Under the pieces are notes generated by a model. That model was not told the origin of the DNA. It saw only the letters and a list, made by a program, of their open reading frames with translations, and searched no databases. Made by a program: the position numbers and the translations under genes. A DNA stretch of 45,900 nucleotides from Methanothrix sp. (GTDB lineage Archaea; Halobacteriota; Methanosarcinia; Methanotrichales; Methanotrichaceae). Location: positions 1-45,900 of the forward strand of contig JAPKXZ010000009.1 in NCBI GenBank assembly GCA_026394555.1, given 5' to 3'. Shown piece by piece: positions 26,281 through 32,971 of this stretch (positions within the stretch are counted from its first letter, which is position 1; each line of letters opens with the position of its first letter).

Positions 26281-26405
26281 TACCGTGGAATATCCATTGT
26301 TTCCTCACGGTATCATGTGGGGCACACAATTAGGCGAAGTCGAAGCGGTTGCTAGGGTGAAAAGATCCTGCTAAGGCGCTGTGGGGCGCCGCCATTCGAC
26401 TCGCC
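26281..26405 (+). ncRNA. Candidate structured non-coding RNA
   Basis: In a 550-bp gene-free stretch there are two strong nested folds. TACCGTG (26281-26287) pairs with CACGGTA (26306-26312). GGCGA-GTCGAA-CGG (26333-26348) pairs with CCG-TTCGAC-TCGCC (26389-26405) with small bulges, and encloses a GGCGC/GCGCC hairpin (about 26375-26390). TTAAATAAAA near 26267-26276 could be a TATA box and T-rich sequence follows at 26405-26420. No known RNA family is recognised. The strand is assumed from the TATA/T-tract order. Confidence 0.4.
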
Positions 26406-26733
26406 TTTACCTACATCTTTTCCCGCGCAAGTACTTCTACATCGTTTCACTACACAATGGCTCTCTTCTTGCGTTGCTATATTGGTGTATTTTGACCTAG
26501 CAGGTGCAATTTTCATTCCGTTTATTATTATTGTGGATAAATGGCAGCAATTTGGTTATTCGAACCATTCTTCCGCTTTTAATCCAAAAAAGAACATTTA
26601 ATGACGGATTTGCAGACATGACTTTCATAAGCGATTATGGGTTCGTTCGGCTCAGTTCTTATATATCGTTCCGTGCACGGTTAAACCTGGCTGGTTTGCA
26701 GCAAAGGACCTGATGGTGATAGGAGATCGAAAC
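26406..26733 (+). promoter_or_regulatory. Gene-free stretch with promoter of the ABC-transporter operon
   Basis: No supported gene is seen; a 69-codon frame at 26504-26713 has no ribosome site or family likeness. CTTATATA at 26656-26663 is a good TATA box, predicting transcription from about 26686, and GGTGATAGGAG follows before the ATG at 26734. Confidence 0.5.
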
Positions 26734-26952
26734 ATGAAAGCAATCAGAGAATACTTAAAACATAAGCCATGTTTAAGGGGTCAGATCCTTGATCGCGGAG
26801 AACTAAAGCGTGTAGCACAAGCCTGTGGACTGAGCCCCCAGCAAGCCAGATTGGAGCTAAAGGGGCTGGGATTCATCTTGACCCAGAACAATCATGGCCT
26901 GACGATCTGGAAGAGACTGGAAGAAGATTCCATAGGCAAAAGGGAACCATAA
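26734..26952 (+). CDS. Small helix-turn-helix-like protein at the head of an ABC operon
   Basis: The 72-residue product reads MKAIREYLKHKPCLRGQILD, then RGELKRVAQACGLSPQQARLELKGLGFILTQNNHGLTIWKRLEE. The segment ELKRVAQACGLSPQQARLELKGLGF looks like a helix-turn-helix or small winged helix, followed by a strand-like hairpin. I use ATG 26734 because GGTGATAGGAG precedes it; an in-frame start at 26713 has no such site. It is 11 bp upstream of an AbrB-like gene and in the same direction as the ABC genes, so these small proteins probably regulate the operon. The family is not recognised with certainty. Confidence 0.6.
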   Translation: MKAIREYLKHKPCLRGQILDRGELKRVAQACGLSPQQARLELKGLGFILTQNNHGLTIWKRLEEDSIGKREP

Positions 26953-26963
26953 GGTTGAATGGG

Positions 26964-27113
26964 ATGACAATCACAAAATTGGATGCCAATGGCAGGGTTT
27001 TGCTTCCTTTGGACATTAGATTTAAATTGGGCCTGAATTCAGGAGATAAGCTTGCCATAGACCAGCTGGGTGACGGCACAATAATAATTAAGAAACCGAC
27101 AATAAGATTGTGA
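26964..27113 (+). CDS. 49-residue AbrB/SpoVT (MazE-like) DNA-binding protein
   Basis: ATG 26964 to TGA 27111-27113 encodes MTITKLDANGRVLLPLDIRF then KLGLNSGDKLAIDQLGDGTIIIKKPTIRL. This is the swapped-hairpin AbrB pattern: the D-x-x-G-R-V-x-L-P core, a helix K-L-G-L-x-x-G-D, then a strand ending IIIKKP. Such proteins dimerise and bind DNA as transition-state regulators or antitoxins. No toxin gene is adjacent, so a regulator role is favoured. Its stop codon overlaps the GTG start proposed for the ABC ATPase, which implies coupled translation. With the 72-residue protein it makes a two-gene regulatory head on the transporter operon. Confidence 0.78.
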   Translation: MTITKLDANGRVLLPLDIRFKLGLNSGDKLAIDQLGDGTIIIKKPTIRL

Positions 27114-27811
27114 CTTTGAAGGTGAACATCATTTCAAGAGTTATCGAGCTAAAAGACATCCAAAAAACTTATCGCATCGGTGAGAGCGATTATGCAGTTC
27201 TCAAGGGCATTGACCTGCAGATAGAAGAGGGCGAGTTCATTGCACTCATGGGACCATCCGGAAGCGGCAAATCCACCCTCCTCAACATCGTGGGCTGCCT
27301 GGACCGGCCCACGAGCGGCCGTTTCCTGCTCTTAGGCCAGGACATCAGCCTGACCTCAGATGATGAGCTGGCTCGCTTAAGAAGAGAAGAGCTGGGATTC
27401 ATCTTCCAGACCTTCAACCTCATCGGTCGCATCAGTGTGCAGAAGAACGTGGAGCTTCCTATGATGCTCAGCGGAGTTGTGCGCCAGAAGCGAAGGGAGC
27501 GTGCTTTAAAGCTGCTCTCGGACATAGGCATTGATCATCGTTCTGATTTCAGCCCCCAGAACATATCCGGAGGAGAGCGGCAAAGAGTGGCCATTGCCAG
27601 AGCTTTAGCCAATGATCCCAAGATAATAATAGCCGATGAGCCCACCGGAAACCTGGATCTCAAAAACAGCGATGAGGTCATGAAAATTCTAAGCAAATTG
27701 AACCAAGATGGCAGAACCATAATCATGGTCACCCACAACCCAGAGATCACCGAGAACTGCAGTCGCGTCATAAGGCTTCGAGACGGACGCATTCTGGAGA
27801 GCGCATCATGA
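27110..27811 (+). CDS. ABC transporter ATP-binding protein, MacB/LolD type
   Basis: This ATPase of about 233 residues has Walker A GPSGSGKST, the Q-loop in GFIFQTFNLIGRISVQKNVELPM, signature ISGGERQRVAIARAL, Walker B IIIADEPTGNLD and switch His in IIMVTHNPEI. The TFNLIGRISVQKNVELPM stretch and overall length place it in the MacB/LolD/FtsE group, which powers mechanotransmission or export of lipoproteins, peptides or surface proteins rather than simple import. The start is uncertain: GTG 27110 overlaps the AbrB stop codon, and TTG 27116 or GTG 27122 are alternatives. It overlaps the next gene by 4 bp (ATGA), so the operon is tightly coupled. Confidence 0.92.
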   Translation: MTLKVNIISRVIELKDIQKTYRIGESDYAVLKGIDLQIEEGEFIALMGPSGSGKSTLLNIVGCLDRPTSGRFLLLGQDISLTSDDELARLRREELGFIFQTFNLIGRISVQKNVELPMMLSGVVRQKRRERALKLLSDIGIDHRSDFSPQNISGGERQRVAIARALANDPKIIIADEPTGNLDLKNSDEVMKILSKLNQDGRTIIMVTHNPEITENCSRVIRLRDGRILESAS

Positions 27812-28719
27812 ACATGTTACGATCGATTCAAATTTTATTACTGCTCCTGCTGGCATCTGGCTTTGCAGCAGCTTACGAGTATCGCATGCCTGTGAACATA
27901 CAGTCGACTATGACTCCTGCCGTGCTCCTGCCCGGAGACGAGGCTGTGCTGGCCATCGAGCTGGCCAGCGGCGCTGCCTCCTACGGAGTAGGAAAAGATG
28001 CAGGATCGGGCAGCTCTGCCCAGGCCGCACTTCTCTCCACGCCCCTTAACAGAACATCTTTAAAAAGCACAAAGGAGCTGGAGGTGCTCACAGAAGATCG
28101 CCAGGATCTGGGCATGATCGGCCCCAACGACAAGATCACGGTCTACTACAAGATTCGAGCGGCGGACAACATATCCAGCGGAACGTATCTCCTGGACTTC
28201 CAGGTTGTGGGCGGATATGACATGACCACCATCAACCGCGAAATTCTCGTCAAAGTGGATGATACACCCGTGGGCCTGGCCCGCGCTGAGGCTGCCGCAT
28301 CAATCTTCAACCTCAATGTAGCCAATCCCCGAGAAAACACTCTCAATGCGGTCACCATTGTGCCTTTTGCGAAGGGAATTGTATTCTCGCCTGATGAATA
28401 TTATATCGGCACCATGGACCCGGATGAGGTCTTCACCATCAGCTTTGGCATAAAGTCAACGGATGTTTCAAAAACCCTTCAAAATCCGGTCAACCTGAGC
28501 TTTGCAGCCAAATTCAAAAACGGAGACAACTGGCACACGTCCCAAGCCTACGTTACCACTTATACTCCGCCTAAGGATACCAGCACGCAGAGTAGTTACC
28601 TTCTGCCCGCGGGCGCAGTCGCTCTGATTGTGCTCATCGCGGGCGGATATCTGTACCGCAGACGAAAGCTCTCCCCCAAGAGCAACAACAATTCCCCGAA
28701 TGGAAATCGAGCGTCTTAA
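27808..28719 (+). CDS. Secreted membrane-anchored COG1361-like protein of the MacB-type system
   Basis: The 303-residue protein has a signal peptide (SIQILLLLLLASGFAAAY), two beta-sandwich regions (about 30-165 and 170-265, with KITVYYKIRAADNISSGTYLLDFQVVGGYD and DEYYIGTMDPDEVFTISFGIKS), and a C-terminal membrane helix (YLLPAGAVALIVLIAGGYLYRRRKL) with a basic cytoplasmic tail. These NEW3/COG1361-type S-layer-like domains often accompany MacB-type ABC genes in Methanosarcinales. They may act as the extracytoplasmic adaptor, comparable to MacA, though the sequence differs. The start overlaps the ATPase stop codon. The role in substrate capture is inferred from the operon. Confidence 0.82.
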   Translation: MNMLRSIQILLLLLLASGFAAAYEYRMPVNIQSTMTPAVLLPGDEAVLAIELASGAASYGVGKDAGSGSSAQAALLSTPLNRTSLKSTKELEVLTEDRQDLGMIGPNDKITVYYKIRAADNISSGTYLLDFQVVGGYDMTTINREILVKVDDTPVGLARAEAAASIFNLNVANPRENTLNAVTIVPFAKGIVFSPDEYYIGTMDPDEVFTISFGIKSTDVSKTLQNPVNLSFAAKFKNGDNWHTSQAYVTTYTPPKDTSTQSSYLLPAGAVALIVLIAGGYLYRRRKLSPKSNNNSPNGNRAS

Positions 28720-28733
28720 AGTTTAGGTGGCAG

Positions 28734-29894
28734 ATGAATCTTCCTGACATACTGGAGTTTATTGCCGTCGGCTTTCGGGCCGATCGCTTCAAGACGCTCA
28801 TGTCCTCTCTGGGCATAATCATCGGCGTTATGGCTATAGTGGTCATGCTCTCTGTGGGCGAGGGGCTTTACTCCGGGGTGTCCTCTCACAGCGACCAGGC
28901 CAATAGAAATCCGGCTGAGCCTGCCAAGTTCACGGATAAGGACACCAAGGTCCTGGAGAATGTGGTGGGCGTGAAGAATGTTGCCCCTCGGACCTCGGCC
29001 AACGTGGTGGTCTCCTTCCGGAGTACCAATGCCTCAGCCAGTCTCACCGGTGTGGAACCGGATAAAGAGGAGACGCTCAAGGGAGATGTGGCAGAAGGCC
29101 GGTTCCTTACGGGCTCCGATTATAAGTCAATAGTCATAGGAAACGGCGTATCGCAGGATCTCTTCCGCATGAAGGTCACGCCGGGAAACAAGATCCGGCT
29201 TTACCTCAAAGACCGCTACATGGACTTCAAAGTGGTAGGCGTGCTGGAGGAATCCAAGCAGACATCTTTTGGCGGCCCGGGTAGCAGTGATAACAATCAG
29301 ATGTACGTTACGCACAAGGCCATGAAGGAGCTGATAGGCGAGGACAATTACTACTACGGCTCCTTTCAGGTAACCGTTTTTGATCCGGAGCAGGTGGAAA
29401 GCATCATTGTGAAGATAAAAAACGACCTGAAAAGATATCACAAAGACGAGGCCTATGATGCCACTACGGCTCGCGATATGCTCGCCTCGCTCATGAGCAT
29501 CCTGTCCATGATAAAGTATGCCCTGGCGGGCATAGGTGCTATTTCGCTCCTGGTGGGGGGGATTGGCATCGCCAATGTCATGATGCTCACTGTAAAAGAG
29601 AGGATTCGGGAGATAGGGGTCATGAAGGCCTTGGGCGCAACCACAAGGGACATTCGCATGCAGTATCTTCTGGAGGCAGGAGTGCTGGGGGTGGTCTCCA
29701 GTATCATAGGCATTGTTATGGGGGTGACGGTCTCCTATCTCATAGGATCGTTGGCATCTCTTCCGTCGGCCATAACTGCCCAGTCCCTTTTGCTGGGGCT
29801 GCTCTTCGGGGTGGTTACCACGACTATCGCCGGGGTCTATCCGGCCAACCGGGCCGCAAAGCTTGATCCCATCGAGGCGCTGCGGGCGGAATGA
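28734..29894 (+). CDS. MacB/FtsX-type ABC transporter permease
   Basis: The 386-residue protein has the MacB layout: one N-terminal membrane helix (FKTLMSSLGIIIGVMAIVVMLSVGEGL), a large external domain (about 45-255: GVKNVAPRTSANVVVSF, LTGVEPD, GRFLTGSDYKSIVIGNGVSQDLF, VVGVLEESKQTSFGG), and three C-terminal helices (KYALAGIGAISLLVGGIGIANVMMLTVKERIREIGVMKALGAT, YLLEAGVLGVVSSIIGIVMGV, LLLGLLFGVVTTTIAGVYPANRAAKLDPIEALRAE). The ending PANRAAKLDPIEALRAE is diagnostic. AGGTGG precedes ATG 28734. It is the last gene of the operon and is followed by a T-tract. Confidence 0.93.
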   Translation: MNLPDILEFIAVGFRADRFKTLMSSLGIIIGVMAIVVMLSVGEGLYSGVSSHSDQANRNPAEPAKFTDKDTKVLENVVGVKNVAPRTSANVVVSFRSTNASASLTGVEPDKEETLKGDVAEGRFLTGSDYKSIVIGNGVSQDLFRMKVTPGNKIRLYLKDRYMDFKVVGVLEESKQTSFGGPGSSDNNQMYVTHKAMKELIGEDNYYYGSFQVTVFDPEQVESIIVKIKNDLKRYHKDEAYDATTARDMLASLMSILSMIKYALAGIGAISLLVGGIGIANVMMLTVKERIREIGVMKALGATTRDIRMQYLLEAGVLGVVSSIIGIVMGVTVSYLIGSLASLPSAITAQSLLLGLLFGVVTTTIAGVYPANRAAKLDPIEALRAE

Positions 29895-30242
29895 GCCGCT
29901 CGCCCGGCGTCTGGCGGAAGGAAATAAATATTTTTTTTTTAATTTTTGAAAAGGCCATGTGCTCGTCTATTGGCTGTGGAATAGCAGAAAAACGAATTTT
30001 TTAGAAGTTAGGGCGGGGCGATATATCAATTCAGATTAAACCTCTTATCATCAACATCGCCCTTACCTCTACAAAATGATTGTAGATTCTAGATGATATA
30101 GATGATTGTGATAACCAAATGTATCCAAATTAATTAAGTTGTCCTTCTTTGGCATAAGCAAATCTTTAATTATTTTGTGTTCTTTCAGGATTCCGGCAAC
30201 ACCATAGATCCCGAGAGTTATGGGGGGAGGGCGTACAGCCCT
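29895..30242. other. Gene-free convergent intergenic region
   Basis: The permease gene ends at 29894 and the convergent hcp gene at 30243. A run of eleven or more T at about 29930-29942 is a likely terminator tail for the ABC operon. The rest is AT-rich, with no gene or RNA recognised. Confidence 0.5.
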
Positions 30243-31553
30243 TCATCCCATCATTTTTTTGATATCCTCATCCGGTGTGCTGATCAGCTTGATGTCGTAA
30301 TTGTCCACCAGGATTTTGAGCATATCCGCATTGATCCAGCCGGGCACAATGGGCCCCAGGTAAATGCCCTTGATTCCCAACGCCAGCAGGGACCAGAGAA
30401 TGGCCACAGCTTTCTGCTCCATCCAGCTTACCACCAATGTGAGGGGCAGATCGTTCACGCCTACGCCGAAGAGGCCTGCCAGCGCCTGGGCCACTTCCAG
30501 GGCCACGATGGCATCGTTGCACTGACCCAGATCGATGAGCCGGGGAATGCCCTCGATGTCGCCCAGGTCCAGGTCATTGAAGCGGAACTTGCCGCAGGCC
30601 AGGGTGAGCACCACGGTATCTTTGGGCAGCTTTTGCACGAACTCGCGGTAGTAGTCCGACTTTTTGAGGGGCGCGTCGCAGCCGCCTACCAGGAAGAATC
30701 TCTTGATCTTGCCTTGCTCCACGAGCTGCTTGATCTTGGCAGCATGGCCCAGCAAGACCGTGATGGAAAAGCCGGTGGTGAGCATGTACTCGCCCGGCGC
30801 GTCGGGCAGCTCGGGTAGTGAGCGGGCCATGGCGATCACCTCGGAGTAGTCGTAGCCGTCGATGTGCTTTACCCCGGGCAGGTGAACCGGCCCGCCTGTG
30901 AACATGCGATCTATGTACTCCTCTTTGGGGATAAGGAAGCAGTTGGAGGTGCCAAGCAGAGCCATGGGATACCGGGCGAAGAGCTTTCGCTGGTCGAACC
31001 AGGCCGCCCCCAGGTTTCCGGCCAGGTTCCTGTACTTTCGAAGGCCCGGATAGCCGTGGGCGGGCAGCATCTCGGAGTGGGTGTAGACGAAAACGTCTGT
31101 GCCCTCCACCTGGCTCAGGAGCTTGTCCAGAGCATGCAGGTCGTGGCCGGTGACCAGAATGCCGTGCCCTTTGACTGTGCCGGTCTTCACTTGCGTGGGA
31201 GTGGGCTCGCCGAAGGTCTCGATGTGCGCCTTCTTGAGCAGTTGCATGGTCTTGATGTTCATCTCCCCCGCCTTGACTGCCAGGTTCAGAAATTCCTGGG
31301 GATCGAAGTTGACATTAGTAAGAGTCGAGAAGAAGCCCCGCTCGATGAAGGCGTCTACCTCCGGGTCGGTGTAGCCCAATTCCCGTGCATGGTAAAGGTA
31401 GGCGCTGATCCCCTTGATGGCAAAGAGCAGGTTGTCCTGCAAACGTGCCACAATCGCTTCCTTTCCACATACTCCTTTGATGGTGCAGCCTGTGCCTCCG
31501 GCCGTTTGGGAGCACTGGTAGCAGAACATATCCGGTTTCTCAATGGCAGCCAT
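30243..31553 (-). CDS. hcp: Hybrid cluster protein (hydroxylamine/NO reductase family), short archaeal class
   Basis: This 436-residue protein has N-terminal cysteines C11, C14, C23 and C29 (CX2CX8CX5[15 protein letters not shown]...GVC) for the cubane cluster. Hybrid-cluster ligands are visible in [11 protein letters not shown] (His), [16 protein letters not shown] (Glu), [37 protein letters not shown] (Cys) and [13 protein letters not shown] (Glu/Lys). About 430 residues without the N-terminal helical insert fits class III HCPs of archaea. HCPs reduce hydroxylamine or NO and protect against nitrosative or oxidative stress; the natural substrate here is not shown. GGAGG lies before ATG 31553. 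It diverges from an HxlR regulator, and its promoter shares an upstream element with the cupin operon. Confidence 0.93.
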   Translation of the reverse strand: MAAIEKPDMFCYQCSQTAGGTGCTIKGVCGKEAIVARLQDNLLFAIKGISAYLYHARELGYTDPEVDAFIERGFFSTLTNVNFDPQEFLNLAVKAGEMNIKTMQLLKKAHIETFGEPTPTQVKTGTVKGHGILVTGHDLHALDKLLSQVEGTDVFVYTHSEMLPAHGYPGLRKYRNLAGNLGAAWFDQRKLFARYPMALLGTSNCFLIPKEEYIDRMFTGGPVHLPGVKHIDGYDYSEVIAMARSLPELPDAPGEYMLTTGFSITVLLGHAAKIKQLVEQGKIKRFFLVGGCDAPLKKSDYYREFVQKLPKDTVVLTLACGKFRFNDLDLGDIEGIPRLIDLGQCNDAIVALEVAQALAGLFGVGVNDLPLTLVVSWMEQKAVAILWSLLALGIKGIYLGPIVPGWINADMLKILVDNYDIKLISTPDEDIKKMMG

Positions 31554-31588
31554 TTTCTTTATCCTCCATTTTAATTGATCTCAATTAT

Positions 31589-31642
31589 GGTATACTAAGG
31601 ATACCAAGGTATTTAGCCTAGAGCGTTTCTGCAAAGATACCA
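31589..31642. promoter_or_regulatory. Divergent hcp/hxlR promoter with palindromic operator and shared upstream element
   Basis: GGTAT (31589-31593) and ATACC (31601-31605) form an inverted repeat with 7-bp spacing. A further GGTAT lies at 31608. GTATTTAG at 31609-31616 is TATA-like: on the minus strand it serves hcp, and on the plus strand it would start transcription near the hxlR ATG. The 22-bp element 31621-31642 (gagcgtttctgc, then gatacca) recurs upstream of the cupin gene. Confidence 0.55.
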
Positions 31643-32001
31643 TGCAGGAAGGATGCACTGTAAACCTGACCGTCAAGTACATCGCCAGAAAATGGACGCT
31701 GCTCATTCTCCTGGAGCTTTACAAGGGCGAAGGGCACACCCGGCGCTTTTCCGAGCTGAAAAGCTGCCTTTTCGGCATCACCCAGAAGGTGCTCTCGGCG
31801 CGCCTGCGGGAGCTGGAGAAGGAAGGCCTCGTCAAGAACAGGGTGGACAGCACATCTTTTCCCGTGAAGAGCGAGTACACTCTCACACAGAGCGGTCTTG
31901 AGATCATCGATATCGTCAAGGATATGAAGCGCTGGGCGTTGAGATGGAAGATCACCAACATCAAGTGCGGCTGCCAGGACTGCAATCAATGCGTGCTGTG
32001 A
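31642..32001 (+). CDS. HxlR-family winged-helix regulator with a Cys-rich tail
   Basis: The 119-residue protein has the HxlR winged helix: Cys5 before NLTVKYIARKWTLLILLELYKGEGHTRRFSELKSCLFGITQKVLSARLRELEKEGLVKNRVDSTSFPVKSEYTLTQSGLEI. HxlR proteins such as YodB and HypR use an N-terminal cysteine near this position to sense electrophiles or oxidants. Unusually, the C-terminus carries C109, C111, C114 and C117 (CxCx2Cx2C), which could bind a metal or Fe-S cluster; that is inference. The ATG has no ribosome site and the TATA-like box lies about 28 bp upstream, so the mRNA may be leaderless. Divergence from hcp and a shared operator suggest control of hcp and of itself. Confidence 0.9.
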   Translation: MQEGCTVNLTVKYIARKWTLLILLELYKGEGHTRRFSELKSCLFGITQKVLSARLRELEKEGLVKNRVDSTSFPVKSEYTLTQSGLEIIDIVKDMKRWALRWKITNIKCGCQDCNQCVL

Positions 32002-32016
32002 GGATTCTGAAATAGC

Positions 32017-32445
32017 CTATCCTTGCTCTCCCAATGGCGGCAATATTCCCAATTGCTGCATCAGTCCCAGCAGATTGGCCTCGCCCCAGAGCTCTGCAAT
32101 CCTGCCGTTCTCGATGCGAAATATCTCAATGCCCGTCATGGTTATGCTCTTGCCGGTGGCTGGCAAACCCATGAAAGTGCCCTTGTGAATGCCTCGGGCT
32201 GTGAAGCGGGCGGCAACCATTTCTCCATCTGCCACCATATCCTCAACAGTAACATCGAGATGCTCAAAAGCGGCCCGGCAGGCAAGAATCACCTCGTTCA
32301 TTCCCTGAACACCCGGCGAGCAGGGAAGCGGTACGTGCAGGGTGAAATCATTGGCCAGCAGCTCGTCCGCAGACTTCAGGTCACCCTGGGAAGGCCCCTG
32401 GGCAAAGAAGCGGCGGACGAGGGCTTTGTTCTCATCAATCGACAT
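32017..32445 (-). CDS. SnoaL-like ester cyclase / NTF2-fold protein
   Basis: This NTF2-like protein of about 142 residues has the SnoaL layout: ENKALVRRFFAQGPSQGDLKSADELLANDFTLHVPL, MNEVILACRAAFEHLDVTVEDMVADGEMVAARFTARGIHKGTFMGLPATGKSITMTGIEIFRIENGRIAELWGEANLLGLMQQLG. The pattern GxPATGKxxxxxGxExFRxxxGxIxExW is typical of ester-cyclase-like members, many of which have no known substrate. ATG 32445 is used, with GAGAGG about 10 nt before it; a GTG at 32463 overlaps the cupin stop codon. It is the second gene of a cupin-SnoaL operon and converges with hxlR at a distance of 15 bp. Confidence 0.85.
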   Translation of the reverse strand: MSIDENKALVRRFFAQGPSQGDLKSADELLANDFTLHVPLPCSPGVQGMNEVILACRAAFEHLDVTVEDMVADGEMVAARFTARGIHKGTFMGLPATGKSITMTGIEIFRIENGRIAELWGEANLLGLMQQLGILPPLGEQG

Positions 32446-32459
32446 GGCAATCATTCCTC

Positions 32460-32798
32460 TCACAGCATCTTGGTGGCTTCTTTGGGCCGGGGCGTCTTTA
32501 TCACTAATATGCGCAGCGCCTCATGGCTCTCGTTTATCCAGCGGTGCGCAATTTTGGCCGGGCTTTCGATTAGCGTATCCGCTAACACTTCGGCTCTCTC
32601 TTCGCCTATCTCCACCACGCCCCGGCCTTCCAGGACGTAGAAGACCACATCCACGGGGGTGATATGCTTTTTCAGAGACTCTCCCGGCTGCAATGTGATG
32701 TGCGCCACCTGGGCGTTCTCTGTATCGCTGATGCTTCTGGCATCCACTCCATGCGCATTGGGCTTGCTATGTACGTCTTTTACCTGGACAATTTTCAT
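32460..32798 (-). CDS. Small cupin-domain protein
   Basis: The 112-residue protein is a single cupin barrel: VAHITLQPGESLKKHITPVDVVFYVLEGRGVVEIGEERAEVLADTLIESPAKIAHRWINESHEALRILVIKTPRP. Cupin motif 1 (G-x5-H-x3-4-[DE]-x6-G) appears as GESLKKHITPVDVVFYVLEG and motif 2 as SPAKIAHRWIN, so some metal-ligand positions are present. Such small cupins bind metals or small molecules, and the substrate is unknown. GGGAGTGAG stands before ATG 32798. It leads the operon with the SnoaL-like gene, and its promoter shares an element and spacing with hcp, which points to a common stress response. Confidence 0.87.
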   Translation of the reverse strand: MKIVQVKDVHSKPNAHGVDARSISDTENAQVAHITLQPGESLKKHITPVDVVFYVLEGRGVVEIGEERAEVLADTLIESPAKIAHRWINESHEALRILVIKTPRPKEATKML

Positions 32799-32853
32799 CT
32801 CAATCTCACTCCCTTAAAATGTTAGTTCTCTTCAGAGCAGAATGAATATCAAC

Positions 32854-32887
32854 GTATAAAGAGGCGAGCGTTTCTGCGAGTATACCA
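32854..32887 (-). promoter_or_regulatory. Cupin-operon promoter with the element shared with hcp
   Basis: Plus-strand coordinates: GTATAAAG (TATA, 32854-32861), a 4-bp gap, then gagcgtttctgc (32866-32877), 4 variable bases and atacca. The hcp promoter has GTATTTAG, the same 4-bp gap and the same element (19 of 22 bases identical). On the minus strand the element lies just upstream of the TATA box in both promoters. Confidence 0.6.
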
Positions 32888-32971
32888 GGCAATTATTTCT
32901 AAAAAAAATAGTCGGCTATTTTGGGGTATAAAATAGCCTCAAATCGGATTTTCCAGTATTTTTCAACCCAA

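Noticed and set aside
26504-26713. 69-codon plus frame before the ABC operon
   Set aside because: It overlaps the TATA box and has no ribosome site or recognisable pattern.
26964-27113. Antitoxin of a MazE/AbrB toxin-antitoxin pair
   Set aside because: No MazF- or PIN-like toxin gene is adjacent; the next gene is an ABC ATPase.
30177-31574. Plus-strand frames of 213 and 236 codons opposite hcp
   Set aside because: They are antisense to a gene with all catalytic motifs intact and have no independent support.
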